The translations under genes and the position numbers were made by a program. Shown in pieces: positions 1 to 16,824 of a stretch of 64,000 nt of DNA; within the stretch, counting starts at the first letter, position 1, and each line of letters opens with the position of its first letter. The DNA comes from Lineus longissimus (taxonomy: Eukaryota > Nemertea > Pilidiophora > Heteronemertea > Lineidae): positions 20,910,437 to 20,974,436 of the forward strand of contig NC_088313.1 in assembly GCF_910592395.1 (NCBI RefSeq), in the 5' to 3' direction. Below the pieces are notes generated by a model. The model was not told the origin of the DNA and searched no databases. It saw only the letters and a program-made list of their open reading frames with translations.

Positions 1-2320
1 TATGTGTGCCAAGTTTCAAACTGAAATCAAAGGGACAATCGCTGCCACTGATCAGTAGTCAGACTGTCAGCTGGGACTTTATCTTATGATAGAGACAATG
101 CTACGTGCAGTATGCGGACACTTTTTGTTAAGATGTGCCAATCATCCTTGGTGACAGTGTGGAGTAGTAGAGCAAAGACAAGGCATCCAGGAGGACTCGT
201 TTGAGTCTTCTGGCCATGGATGTCCCGGGGATGTTCGAGTTGTTGAAGAAGTTGATGCAGGCAGTTAGCATGGACAACCTGTTTAAGGTCAGAGAGCCTT
301 GTGGCTGGGGAGATTGAAGTAGCAACCAACAGTGCTTAGGTGAAGCATCTGGCTAAGTCACTTTCTGCTCAATGATGTTACTGTTTTGTCGATGCAATAA
401 AGCTTCATTATTTAGAAGTCCTTTTGCTTTAGTTTGTAGCACCTATCTCTGTGGCGACCTTCGATATGAATCGGGATGTCCATTCATAATCACGATGCAG
501 TTGGATTATGCATGCTATACAGTCTCTTGTGCATGCTATACAGGCTCCGTAGGCATTATGGCACACGGGATTTCGTCACAAGGCCTTGCCAATTCTTGAA
601 ATCCGTCCGTCCATGTGGGCGAGTTGGACCTTACCCAGATCAGAGTGGCTAAATTACTGAGGGTGTATGTACTCCTTTCACCCCTCAACTTCATCCTCCG
701 CAAAGATTGAAGCGAGGCTATTGCTACTGGAATTTGGTTCACCACTCTGATGATAGGGCACCTAGCAGGTGGGACAAGAAAAATGAGGCAAGATCACATG
801 CGTTCGATCTGGTTTTTAATCAACACTTGATCACCTAATAGAGCTGTACAACTGCAAGTTTCTGAGTCATGATTAAGAGCTGAACCTGGTCTTCAACAAA
901 GCGGGAGTCCGCTGTTGTTCACTTTGCTGGAGAACCACCTCCACCCTCTATACAAATAAATAAGCCAAAAGGGCGACTTCAGACGCCTGTCTTCGAAGTC
1001 TCCAGTGATTTGAAAGGCCATGTTGGTGTTGTTTAGGACCAAGATTAAACTCGTAATACATTACTCTGACACAGATATCACATTATCTTGGACAATGTAC
1101 TGCTATCTACAAGGAGTTGGTTATACACCTGCTGGACACTGCAGTATCTATTAATGTCATGTCCAGTGGAACTCAGAACAAAAACAAGAAAGGCTCCAGT
1201 ATCAGTTTGCTTCTGGTGGTGGAATTTCGCAGTCACCAATGGCAATTTCACTCACAATCATGTTTCTGCTGTTAAACAAGGATTTCAATGAAAGGACCAA
1301 CCTAAATCTAATCTGGCAGTCAGCTATAATTTGATGATCCGACACTTGATACATACATGAATCCAATAATAAAAGGTAAATATAACAAAAAATTTACAGA
1401 TTCATAATTTGACAAAATTAACAAAGCATCAAATTGGTTTTTAATGAATTTCAATATGATTTCATAACCATTCAGAATAACAATATGGTTTTTACCACAT
1501 GTAAAATCTGAACAAGGAGCCCAACATAAGATCTAATGTTAGCACATTGAATTGACACAGAGAGAGAACCAAGGTGAATCTTATAAAGCTACAGGTATTA
1601 AATCTATCTACATTCGCAGTGAATGAACATGATTACTGTGCATCTAATGCAAATGTTTTTAACTTCATTCTTTGTCTGTCTCCCATAACAAGTCACGTGA
1701 TGCGCAATTTCTAAGAATGACATTTGTGCCAGATTCTCGTCTTAGTCATGAAGTGATTGTTGGGAGATTTGAATGGCAAGCATTTGATTGGTTGAGGCAA
1801 ACCATCTAAGACAGTTTGGTGCAGTATATCAACCATGACCTTATCTCATAAAGCCCCCTTGAATCTCTAACCAGTACAAGCTGTGTAAATATAAACTCAG
1901 GAACTACAAGTCCAGTAGTCAATCTCGTTTTAGACCAAATATCATGATTTCATCACATCAGATTTTCCTGGAGAATACACCTAAAATTTCCCTAACCAAT
2001 ATCAGTTATGCAAAATAATAATAATACTAGCCTACCCCGACTTTGGACAGTTTTTATACTTGAATTAAACACAATACCAAATTTGCATCAATAAATCTAA
2101 GTAGATTTTGTTAGATCGCAATATTCAACAATTCAAGTTGCCTCTTGCCCTTCCCATGACAGAAGCCATCAAAATCTGACAAGAGTGGTACACTGGTCAA
2201 AGTTTTGAAGCTCTTCAGATTTACAGGCTTCCGATTTTTGGCACTTGGGTTGTAAGGTCTCTAAAGTTTCTTTGACACCGTTCAACAATTGAGGACATCG
2301 TATACTGGCGATTGGCTCAT
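1..2320. other. Intergenic, no gene recognised
   Basis: This stretch lies downstream of the minus-strand GOT1 gene and should hold its 3' UTR at the upper end. I see only short open frames without recognisable motifs, and AT-rich stretches around 1380-1500 and 2000-2110. No RNA gene or repeat array was noticed. Confidence 0.5.
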
Positions 2321-5296
<2,976 letters not shown>

Positions 5297-5641
5297 GATG
5301 AAGTCAAGAGCAAGGACCCAGTTCGGTATTGTACTGCGTTCAATACAACACTGCGTACAAGTAGATATGATATGGACTTCTACATACGAGGTTGCAGGGT
5401 GCGTGTTTAGGGGATGCCAAAACTGAATTAATCGGCTCAATCATTCTGGCAGTCTCTAAGCGTCGTCAATGGTGATCATCAGTTGCCAAGCCTGTCTCAC
5501 TTGACCTACTGGACTATGTGACAATTTCAGCGGGTGCATGTAAATTGCACATTTGGCCGGCGGCGAATTTATAATTCCCAAACTGAACTGACACTTAGAA
5601 TAATTCTCGGAGTTTGATTGGCTGATCATGGTCACGTGGTG

Positions 5642-5721
5642 TAGCCAAAACTGCGCACTTCTTCAGTGATCTGGAGGCATCCTTTGGCGTGGGTTCGAAC
5701 CCACCATTGGGATATTTTTTT
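5642..5721 (+). ncRNA. tRNA-like Pol III element (decayed)
   Basis: An A-box-like TAGCCAAAACTG starts at 5642. A perfect B box, ggttcgaaccc, lies at 5692-5702 in a good T-stem, and a run of seven T follows at about 5714. The spacing resembles a tRNA with a slightly long variable arm. The acceptor halves do not pair and no convincing anticodon arm forms, so this is more likely a tRNA pseudogene or SINE head than a working tRNA. The B box, short spacer and T-run resemble the tRNA-like module in the satellite at 51.3-64 kb. Confidence 0.35.
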
Positions 5722-7108
5722 CTTTTTCTTTTTGCTTTCATTTATATCTTATATCATTGATGATGATTTTTTATGCAGACTGCACTTGCTGGAAAGATGA
5801 TGTTGATCTGTAACAGCCTCATGGACACTAATAAGATTGTTATGCCAAGTGAAATGGCCAGGATGTCCTGAAAGCTCTATAAGGTCTCCAGCGAGCTCCA
5901 GTGTAATGACGGCGTTGTAACAACAGTTTAAAGAAAACATGACATTTTTCGCAGATTTTTTTTATTGCAAATCACATACACAAATCGAAGCAAATCAATT
6001 TCATAGAAAATACATACAACAGTGAGGGTAAAGATATGTCCATCACCAGCAAACTCTGGTATATATGCTCATCACAGTGACCATGGTGCCAAGGCCACTG
6101 GTATGATCTTTTGACCAGCCAAGACCGCTGGTAAGCTCATATAACTAGCCAAGGTCGCTGGTATGGTCATCTTTAGCTTCGGCCCCTGGCATGCTCATCT
6201 GACAAGGCAAACTATGAGTCAGCTAGCTGGGTTATGCGCACGCATTACTAGAAGCAGGGGCCAGGTCACCCTGAGATCAGGTTTTTGATACTCCTACCTC
6301 GTATACAAAAGGAAATAACGAGAGGCGGAGTATATTTAAAACCACTAGTTATGTCAGGATGGATCCAGCCAAGAGCTTAAGAATCGCACTTCGAAGTCGG
6401 CACTCGTCACGCTGGTAGGTTAAACATCAAGTCTAAACAGACCCAGTCACCCTTGTATCCAGCCTTTTGTCCAAAGTCGATCTGGCACGTTCACAAAATG
6501 ATACGTCAATACGTTTACAAAACACTTTATACAGGATATAAATTGATATGCTGTATACTTCTAAGCAGTCATGGAACACTATCACAGCCATATGCTTTCA
6601 GTGGATTAGACAAAAATGAAATGAGAATACATGTAATATGTTGATGCAATGATTGACTCTCGAAGGAGTCGGTGAATCCCCGCTGATATCAGCGCAAATT
6701 CTCTACGTTGGGGCCAAAATGACGACGTCTTGGTGTTTCCCAGCGTTCACATCCAACTTGGGTGCAGTTTGCCTGTCCGATGCATGCTCCATCTACCATA
6801 AACGACAGCGCAACACGCATCCAATTAGACGACGACTTACAAAAAAGACTTGTAACTCGTCAGATACAGTGAGACTGACGAAACACGAGACACGTGTTCC
6901 AGTGACTAAATTGATAAGATTAAGGTACTGCGTGTTAGATCTGAACACAATTTCTTTCCTACATGTTGAAGGGAAAGATGTGTGCAATGGACTCAGGGAG
7001 GGTAATGGTGAGAGTCGGGGATTTGGGACATTTTTACAGTTTGGACGTTTGGTATCTTGGAAATATCCTCGAGACTATAGTGTCCATAATTAATTGAGGC
7101 AAGAGCGC
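5722..7108. other. Intergenic between GOT1 and the THEG-repeat gene
   Basis: Contains the degenerate 30-bp repeat at about 6090-6206 (separate entry) and presumably the 3' UTR of the THEG-repeat gene next to 7109. The longest open frame (6653-7093, plus) has no recognisable motif and is probably chance. Confidence 0.45.
6090..6206. repeat. Degenerate 30-bp tandem repeat
   Basis: About four diverged copies of a unit of roughly 30 bp beginning ccaag(g/a)(c/t)c(a/g)ctggta, followed by a tcat-rich half. Copies start near 6090, 6119, 6149 and 6180. No coding role is visible. Confidence 0.6.
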
Positions 7109-10100
7109 CTATCGCTGATTGGGTTGGGCCAGCTCCTCCACACGTTTCGAGCATATTCCTTTTAAGGCGGTCTGCGAGACCAAGAACGCATCTGGATCGA
7201 ATTGCACATGGTCCATGGTAGCCCGAATGATAGGCACCGCTAATTCGTTGACCCGCCCACTGGCCGTCGCCCTCTTGGCTCCGCGACTTACGTGCCAAAG
7301 AGCTTCCTCCCTGTTCGGCACGTAACCATCTGCCACACCCTTTGCTTTGGCGAGTTCCACGCAGCGCTGGTTGGCGCTGGCTTTTTTGGCGGATAATGCC
7401 ACCTGAAAGGGGAGATTCATGAAGAGATTGAGACAGTCTATTGAGATCAAGAACTAATAGCATCGGAGTATGCAACAGGGACCACAACGATGCGTCAGCA
7501 GTAGAGAAGGTCAGCTATAGTAAAGTTTTGGCAAATTCAATCGGATTCGCGTTAGTTAACTTACCGGCCATTGTGGTTCCCGAAACGGTCCTTCTGGTCT
7601 ATTTTTTGGTGTGGCCAGGGCCTCCAGCCTACTGGTGGACTTCCCGTTGAGTGCATGGATTGGAATCTGTGTCTGAACCATTCGGTTCGGTACAAAATCT
7701 GAGTGTGGTGGTTTCGATGTTGACAGTTGCTCTAGTCTTGGCGTTGGCTCGTAGCCACTATATTCCTTGACGCCCCAGATGGGACTACTTCTGCCGCAGC
7801 TGAAGACATGTTGTGGTCTGTAAACAAAGGAATGGAACAGACTTGAAATGTACATATCCTCGACTTTAGAGTAAATAAACCCACTGTTTATGTAATAGAA
7901 GGCAAAATCACAGACACATCCGTCGAAGTACACTTGGACTCACCTGTCATCTCTGTATTCCTTTGGTGGCTGTTTTGGACTAGCCAGAGCGGCCACCCTC
8001 TCACTAGCACTGCCTCTCATCGCCAATGGACTCACATCATACAGCACTGACGACCGACCACAACTGTACACATACTCTGGTCTGAAAGGAATCATGACAG
8101 GTCTGATTGACAGTGTGTATAGAAGAGCAATAGATTGAATTGCATTATTAAGTTGTCAGAGATAATAAAGAAATCAATACATCTCCATTTTTGATATAGC
8201 CTCTGACCCTATTGATTAAGACTGAGATAAAACATGTCATCGTGGCCTAGTCCTTACCATTACCACTGCACAATCACTTTGTGAGGACGGTATCCCCTTT
8301 CTGTCAATACCAGCTGCTGGTCATGGCGATGAACAGGCGTAGTAGCCTACAGATAGGCTAGGACGCACCGTCATCGTCATCATCGAGCGTGATAAGTCAG
8401 CGAACGAAAGATCACCACATATTACTATCTGCCAATTACTGATCCAATGGAACAGTTTTGGCCAAAATATCAGTATCAAAACAGGGCGTTATGCCGTCTT
8501 CGACTGATGTGAAGATCAGTTCGTATTCCAGAAGTCGCCTTTGGCGCTGTACAATTGAGGAAAGGAAACACTCGTTCCTTTCATCTTCTTACCGGGAAAC
8601 TCTGACTCCAGTTTGGAAGACTTTCTTTGGACTAGCGAGCTCTACCACCCGACCGGACGCCTCCGCACTCCTGGCAGCGCCTGTGACTGGCCAGAGCATG
8701 TCTTGCGTACCCCACATCACTCGGGGACTGAAAAAAAACGGGGGAAACGGAATTACAAAAAAGTTCAGTTACATTTCAGGGTGAAGTGTATGCAGTTTGT
8801 GGCAAGTCGTTTTGGATGGTGAAGCTTACATCTACTCCAGTTATACATAGACACAAATGTCATATTCGGGGGGGGGCACTTTAATCCAGCAAAGATGTGC
8901 CAATCAGGAGCAGAGCCTATGATTTTCAGCTGAACTTTGAATGTTTCAATCTCTGCAATCGTTTCGAAGCGTTTGATGAAGATCGTCCTTCTGGATGACG
9001 GTAACTTCGGTATTCTACCGACCCACTGACTGATATGATGCTCGCTGCGTCTGGTGGCGTCCTTGTCAGTTTTCGCCAGGTCATCTTGTGTGATTATACA
9101 TACCCTTGACTTGTGATCCATATTGTTTTCAGTTCCTTGGGACGGGCCAACGTGATGAGGCGCTCTCTGCAATAGATCATATTGGCAACAATAAGAGGTT
9201 ACTACTGTTATGGGAGGGGGGGGGGGGGGGTTATAGGCATAGCCGTGGCACGGGTTGAGTGATGTTCAAACAGAGATGATCCATCGAATAAAATCTGTTT
9301 TGCATGCTTATCATCGACGAGTGGTTTCGGCAGCGGGTGAGTGGGGTGGGCCTCAGTTCGTGGAATAGGTCAGCTAACACACCATATCGTGCCACTGCTC
9401 TCTGTTTAGGCCTATTTTCTTTACCATAAGAGGGTAGTTTAAGAGGGATTTAAGGCTTTAAGCGCGTTTGTTGATCCTTCGCGCCCGCAATTTAAATAAG
9501 GTCTCTCCATGAGGTGACAAAATCTGCCAAAGTCACCAACGCGACACACATGCGAAATGAAGAGAGATTTAAAGAGATCTGTCAAGATTATACCAAAGCT
9601 TTCACTTTTCAACCAAATACTCCCCGACTTCTCTGCAGGGGATGACGACAGAGATGGAATGTCAAAAGTTCACCTTTCTTAGCCAGGTGGTGGTTTTCTT
9701 CGTAAAGTTGTGCAAAACATAATTATGAACCACCGCGGACAGGGCGTTAACTGAAACTGAGACTAACTCTCAGAAAGAAACAAATCAGAAGTAGCAGTTG
9801 TCATAAGACACTTCGCCCTTGAATGACTGGTGGTAATACAACATGGTATGGTGGAGCAATTACACATGCGGAACATCCAAGGATGGTTATTCGATCTCAA
9901 GATCGAAGCCGCTGAACGCCCCGCTTCTTTCCTCGCGTAGTGGAGGACTGCTATGTTTTGTTTTGACTTACCGCCGATTCTCCCGGGGCTGGCTTTCCAC
10001 TGAAACGATAGAAACGGGCACAGTTATGAAAAGAAGGTGACACGGAAAATATCGTTGCGACAGGTTGCTCTATTGCACCCTGCAGGTCTGCTTTGGTGAT

Positions 10101-11237
10101 GGTTGGAAGGACAACCAATATCGGCGTTCATATTTTGTGAACCATCTAACATTTTAGGCAAACCGCCTGGAGTGAAATGAATGGCACTTGGGGTAAACTG
10201 CAAACGGAACTGACTGATACTGTCAAAGACACAAAAAGACACGACCTAGAACCTGTTCGTGTTTACTGAAATGTCTCGTGCAAATTTCATGATGAACTAT
10301 TTTCGCGACGTTACATTATTCAAATCCAATATTGGTAGTGACATGACATGGCACAAGCTCGTGCGATCTTATCAGTGATTCATTGCAGTGTTTGCACAAT
10401 CGTGATGTTCCAGCACGCAGGTTTATCGAGTGTCTGCCACCACTGGCCGTGTTTGAATACTCATTCCAACAGGTTGCCACTTGATGAATAAATCAGGAGT
10501 TATCCACCGACTTGCTCGCAAGCAATATGTATTTGTGAGAGTTGATTGGTGCAGTCCCTTTTCCGCTCGAAGTTGACTTGTGCGCTGAACTAAATCGTTG
10601 TCCGAATGGATGGAACGTCTGTCCGAGCCCGTCTCGCGTCCCACCCAGCAGACGTGTCCTCTTATCACAGCACGCTCATGGGTGTCTTGCCGAGTGAGTC
10701 TCCATGCAGGGAAGGGTCAAATAGGAACAGCTCTGCTTTTAGCTGAATGCAGACGATCAAAAACAAGGGCGGGGTCAGCAAGGTCAACTCACCAGACTTC
10801 TGAGTGCTGTCCGAACTCCGTCTCCCGCTGAGTCGCGTCGTTGTGGCATCCTTCGGACGCTGAGGCGGCGGATTCTTATAAATTGCAGACGCTCCGACCA
10901 AGTCCACATACTTCTGTTCAATCGGCGGCAAACGGGTTCCTTTTCCACTCGAAGAATCACTTTTCGAACGTCCAGACTTATTCCCATTCGCCTTTTCCTT
11001 CGAGTCGATAACGGGCAATTCACCAGAAGACGCCCGCTTTCCTCGAGAGCTACTTTTCGGGCTCCATCCGTAATTGATTTGGGGGAGTTTCGTTTTACTC
11101 CTTTTTCGCCTCCGTTTCACTGGGTTTGGGTTTCGGTAGATGACGAACGCACTAATGAGACTGGATTGCTTGGGTTCGATTGCGGGGAAGGTCTCCCGCG
11201 TGTGGGGCAGAGACTGGGGGAGAGCTACCGCAGTCAT
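7109..11237 (-). CDS. THEG-repeat protein, sperm microtubule-associated type (7 exons)
   Basis: Exons from 5' to 3': 11237-10793, 9999-9972, 9166-9104, 8727-8593, 8081-7944, 7817-7565, 7402-7109. Phases join without a stop and give 451 residues, near the size of vertebrate THEG-like proteins. At least eight THEG-type repeats, core R-x3-L-A-x-P-K, are visible from the third exon on: ERLITLARPKELK, GRVVELASPKK, ERVAALASPKQ, PRLEQLSTSKP, SRLEALATPKN, QRCVELAKAKG, GRVNELAVPII and KRVEELAQPNQR at the C-terminus. The basic, Ser-rich N-terminal exon holds two copies of another motif, PxIExKxxxLxxAxxIY followed by a basic residue and NP. Family knowledge: THEG/SPMAP2 proteins are sperm-flagellum microtubule-associated proteins, so a ciliary or sperm role is likely. 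The start at 11237 was chosen because it begins the conserved-looking part; an in-frame Met farther upstream (11336) is possible. The 28-nt exon is supported by phase and splice motifs only. Confidence 0.8.
9216..9230 (+). repeat. Poly-G tract
   Basis: Fifteen consecutive G, preceded by GGGA, in the intron of the THEG-repeat gene between exons 9972-9999 and 9104-9166, about 50 bp before the acceptor side of the 63-nt exon. Confidence 0.9.
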
Positions 11238-14200
11238 TCTGACACCCTCACAACCGCAGAACACTGTGCGAAATATCGACCAGGATATCGACGTCAAGTC
11301 AAAAGTTTCAACTTTTAATCCGCAAAACTTGTCCACTGGGCCAAAGAACGGGAGTAGGCTGATCCGATATCAAGCTCAGCGGCTTGGTCCAGCTTTTTTC
11401 ACCCAGAAGTTAAACACTAAGTCGGCTAATTGATATTTACAAGTGCGTCTATATCCACCTCGATACGTTGATGTAGAAGTCACTTTAATGATTCAATATT
11501 GGTGTCCCATGGGCGTGTTACACCTAAATCTCTTGATCGCCTTCAGAACATTAGCCTTGGTCGCAGCGGGGAGTGCAGACCTCACTGGCATGAGGACTTA
11601 AGCTTTTTCGCAAAACGACAGACACCTTTTTCTAAATCCGTGGCAAAGACCAGCCAGAATCAAAGTAATTTCTGATTGACGTTGGTTGTTCCGCGTCACT
11701 AAGCAAATGCATGTTACTTAATTCGTTTGTTTCATTTTGACCACTGAAGTTTCTTACACATGACCTCGTCCCGTGTTTTCATATGACTTCCAAGTGCATT
11801 AAGTGTGTTTTCAGAGACTACAGGTTATGAATCCATTAAGCTAAATGTGAAAAATAACTAACTGATATTCGCCAAGCCTGAGTCCAGTCCATGCTAAGAT
11901 CAAGTGGTGACATGTTAATACTAGTATATCAGTGCACGCGAGAGCATGTCATTCTTCATTGGCGTGATACAGGCATCACGCACTGTGTTCATTCCATTGG
12001 CCATTTGTCACACCGGTCGGATAACACACTGTTTGTTCATAACACGAATGGGTTATACAAATCCATTAGTGTAATATACCACAAGCTTTCCAATGTAACA
12101 ATTCAATAATACATTATTGGACTTGTATGATTTGATAACAAATACAGTCTGATATTTATAAAAATATTTCATTTGGATTTCATATGCCCCTTGGTTTGAC
12201 AAGTTTCACCATTCTTGTTCTTGGACTCATGTGTATATGAATGTATGCTTACTCTATAGTGGGGGGGGTATTAACACATACACACCTCCTGCTATGACAA
12301 TGCACGCATTTCTCGACTTACGGCTATGAAAGATATACGCCACGAGCGAATACACCAGTCTAATATTTTCAATATATTAAACCAAAATAATCAGTGTAAT
12401 CCGAGACGATTGAAAATAATCCATTAAGTCGAGAAATCATAATAAAAACACCATTAGCTGAGTTACAGCATGCGTTCCATGCTGTCAAAATGGCCATTAA
12501 GACATTCATACGTTTCGTTTTCGCTTTTAATTTGTTATCATTGACTGGGGTTCAATAATCACTTAAACATTCAATATTGAAGTGGAGTGGAAAAGCGTCA
12601 GGCTCACGTTGGACTGATTGCTGTGGTTCTGAGTTGATGAATGAATTACCTCAAAACAGTAAAAGTACAGCAAAACTTCAAAGACCCGCCAACACACACT
12701 TATGGCGCTATCGTGAACAAAGCGCGTTATGTTTAAAGGCCTACGCAGTTCGTCAACAATTTGAAATTTGTAATTGAATATCCAACTTCGTTAATTGGTA
12801 TGAACTGAATATAAATTTCAACGCTGTTGTGTCAAATCGCCAAGCTTCCAAGTTTCAGCAACTTTGCATGCATGATAACTGCACTATGGCATTTTGCATG
12901 ACTGCATTCCTCTTTTCCCGAGCCGCAAATAGTACGAACAGCATGTACCTTTAAGTGTAATGTGGGACAGTGATTGACAATGGCACTTAGCAGGATTAGA
13001 TGAGGCCAAATAAAGCTGATCGCTCTCTTGGTCTATTTGACGAGACGGTATGCCTGTCTTGTCATACACTCATCACAAAGTATGCGTTAAGCTTGATATG
13101 GGATTGAGAAAAAAATGGATATCTTCTATTCCTACGACCATGTATTTGACCAGTGTTATGCATTATATCAACGCGATAGTTCTTTGAGATTTTGTCACGC
13201 GATCCAACATGAGCTTTCCGTGCGATTAACCATTCTTTGCGACAGACATTTTCGTATTCGGCAAGATTTTACAAAGCCCAATACCTCAAGTATGGGCAAA
13301 AGATTTTCCTTTGCCCAATCATACCTTGGCCAAAGAAAAATATATTGTGATGGAATAAAACAGATTTGTTCACATTGCAAAGACGACATTTGCAGGATTG
13401 GACACTAAAGTCTATCAGTCTGGTACGAGTAATTACCCACTCAATCACCTTTAATACCCAATGACCGTGGATAACAAGTCACCGGAACCGACCATTAACA
13501 GGCCTTTATCTTTTGATTGGTTTATTCATACTTGAAGTGACGCATTCAGCAAAAAAAGTGTATGATTAATCTTTGGTAGATGCCCAATTAAGTTATAACA
13601 GGACCTCCCCGTCTTGTCACAGCCAGTCATAACATGAGACGGTAAACATGGTAACGAGAGGGAGTTCCTCAACACTAACCTTGTTGCCGTGTTGGTCCTC
13701 GCATTGTGATTCAAGGAATATGACGAGGCTTGAAGCGTGTTCAATTCTATAGAAAAATCAATGATGGTGGTCAGGCTTTCAATACTGGTCCTCCCTCTCA
13801 AATAAACTATATGTCGCCGCTGCTTTGCATAGAAATCAGTGTCGTTTCAAAACGTTTGATCCCGATATCACCGTCCGTCTGTTAAACGTCAAACAGTCCC
13901 ATCTGAGAAATGTTGATGTGAACGAGAAAGTAGAGTTCAATCGCTACGGATCTCCACTGATGCGAGTCGGTATTTGATTCGGTCTGCAGATGATGGCTGA
14001 TACTCATCAGAGATGACTCCGCCGTTTGTATGGTCGTCAAGACAACGACCAGAAACTGCTACAAACATCACCACATCCAATCCGATTACAATGAATTCCA
14101 CAAAACTTATCAATAATATATATACATGTACATGTATTGTTGTTTATATCCGGCCAAGTTTGTCCGCGGTCGTGACACAGGTCGCTATTAGAAGTCAAGA

Positions 14201-16824
14201 TAGGTTTAGAGTCCAACAGCTAGTCCAGTAAGCCGACAGGTTAGATATCAAGATATCGGTCAGTGCCGGGTAGATGATGTTTGGCATGTGGTTGTTTCAT
14301 GTCGGAGGTTGTCTCTGATGTGTCTGAATGTCCGTTGGCTGTGGGACTTTATCCTTTGTTTCATTGATGTATGAATTTCTGAATCCAAGACTGAGGAGAC
14401 TAAGGTTGCCCGGCGAGTTCCCTGACCTATCCTCCCACTGGCAAAAAGGCAATGTTCCGCTATTTGTGTCGGACCAAAAACGAATGTTACACACCTCTTA
14501 CCCACTCAGAAACTACCAGATTTGCTTGTGTGTGTATGTTAATATTGATACAGGTACATTAACCGGCCAAAAATCGGCGAATTCTTGTTGATTTAAAATG
14601 CGTTGCATTATTCATAATGATAGAGAAACCCACTCGGGAAATCAATAGGACGTGTTGGCGGGAAGCAGTTTTGACTGACGTAAAATTGATCATGCTGTCT
14701 GAACAATGCAGACATGGTCAAAGCAAAGATTTATAAGAATTTTTTTTTTTCTATTCGGTACTTTTCAATCTCACTAATCAGTACTGAGTTGTACGATTGG
14801 ACCGTGGGACAACACAAATGTGACTTTCACTATTAACTGTTGTAAAAGTTATAAAGGTCCCTCTAGATTGCCAGTCCCTTTACAATAGATATTACGAGTG
14901 ACCACGGTCCATGGTATTGCCGTGCAGAACACACTCCGGACGCAGTGAATCGGCCTCATCCCTCCCCATAAGAAGACTATGTTTATGAAGACAATGGACT
15001 GCCGCCGGTGTCTTACCGAGACATTAACTTTCACAATAGAAGATTGGCAAGGAGCGAGAAAAAAAGGTGATTTCTGAAAAAGCCTGGCCAGAAAGGGTCA
15101 ATAAGATATTAACGGTATCGTGCCGCGTTCGATCGACACTGCATGGGTGCATTTAAGGTTTCCTGGTCGTTGCTGTAGAACTGATGGCCACACACAGGCG
15201 CGCCTAAGCCAAATACTAAAGGTAATTAGGCCCTAAACTTGACGAAATATGTGTATGATTTTCCCTAATGGAACATTGGCCGCACAATGCATAACTCTGT
15301 AATAATAAGTAGGTTCCCCACATATCCCATTGATCCGGGCCCTCCATGGATAAAAATGCACAACTTTGGTTGCCTTAATAAAATTTGTTCAAAACATCTA
15401 CCATAACTTAACCCATTGCTTCTATTCGCGAGCTTACACAATGAATCACAGCTCCATTCGCCTGGTCTCTCGATCAGTGATCGGACCAACTTGTTGATCA
15501 CATCCCCTTCAATAGATAATATCTGGGTGGTCGTCTGTGCGTTATGTTCTGAGCGAGAATTGGCTTCAGGAACAAGACGCCCTTATACCGCACATCACAC
15601 AGATACACTCCTCTTACTAGCTAACGGGAAACGCGTCACGAAGACAAGATCATATAGCTCATCAGGCCTAAAGGATTTCGAACATCGGAACGAGAAGAAG
15701 AGGAAGAAGAAGAATAAGACCAAGATTTCAGTGGGACGTTCCCTAGCCTGCTCCGGGTTCCCTTGTTAAAAGGACACGACGCGACAGAATACCCCCCCCC
15801 CCCCCCCCGTCAGAAGATGGTTGTTAAGACATTTGGGACAACAAACTTCTGAAACCAACTGAAGAAATGACTTACCCGCCGTGTCTGCCATTTCTCCTCG
15901 TGCTGTACACTATGTTTACAGTCCTGTCGTGTTCAGACGCCGGCTAATGATCGTCTGCAAGCCCCGTTCATTGGTTCAACTCGCGTGTAATGGCATATTC
16001 GCCGCCAAAATCCCGGAGCGTCACATAGCAACGCCTTTGGTAACGCGTCTCGGTCTCGAGCCGCCGTAGACGCAACATTGCGCACCAATCATTTCAGCGG
16101 ACGTTGATGACGGAGTATAAGTCGATCGATTGTTGATCACCCGAAATGTTTATGACGGTTCGAAAACCGCATTCGGCCCCGCGGATATTTGATGCTACAT
16201 GTAGTTATTCAAATTACATATTGATATTTTCAAATACCGAAAACCTGTTTGAGCAATTAGGTTTCTTGCCACGGCGAGCGCAGAGAACTGCATGGTGGTC
16301 ACATTATCATGCTTTGCTCCAGTCCTTGATACTTTGACTAGTAATGATCGATTGCCATCCACGAAACCGTAATCAAAGAGTCGTGTTTATCATCGATTTT
16401 AGATCAGGTTCACCTAACTGACGACCGACTGACATACAGTAATTCAGATGGTGATTTCAGGAGACGCGGTGTGGTTCGGGAGCAAGGACCGGTTTACCGC
16501 AGGAAGGCATTACTACTGTGTGTAGACACTAACAAGGGTCTGACTGCCTCAGGGGACACGACAAAGCGCATCCAGCACGTTTCTTGCGTCTAGCAATTCA
16601 GTAGTATTCATCCAGACTTTGCTTCAGTGATATAATCTCCTGTGGGACCACAATTTTGGCGGGAGTGAAGATACTTCTTGCGGCTGGACATTTGTTAGCT
16701 CGGCGACCCTGTCCCAATGTGACCTTCTGACAGCAGATCCGGCTAACACCCATCGAAGGCCCTCTATTTGATCCAGGTGGATGAGTAGACGTGATGGTGT
16801 GTATCAAGCCGATCCGCATTCAAA
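11238..16824. other. Long intergenic region, no gene established
   Basis: All open frames here are short and lack recognisable domains. A 17-C run lies at 15792-15808. On the minus strand 15891-15876 reads ATG plus 13 bases followed by a consensus donor gtaagt, which could be a tiny first exon, but I could not connect it in phase to any downstream exon. The region should also contain the promoter of the minus-strand THEG-repeat gene (near 11.3 kb) and that of the plus-strand gene starting at 16825. Confidence 0.4.
15792..15808 (+). repeat. Poly-C tract
   Basis: Seventeen consecutive C in otherwise ordinary intergenic sequence. Confidence 0.9.

Noticed and set aside
8765-9172. 135-residue minus-strand frame overlapping the THEG-repeat gene
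   Set aside because: Only 9104-9166 is used, in another frame, as an exon (ERLITLARPKELK); the rest is intron.
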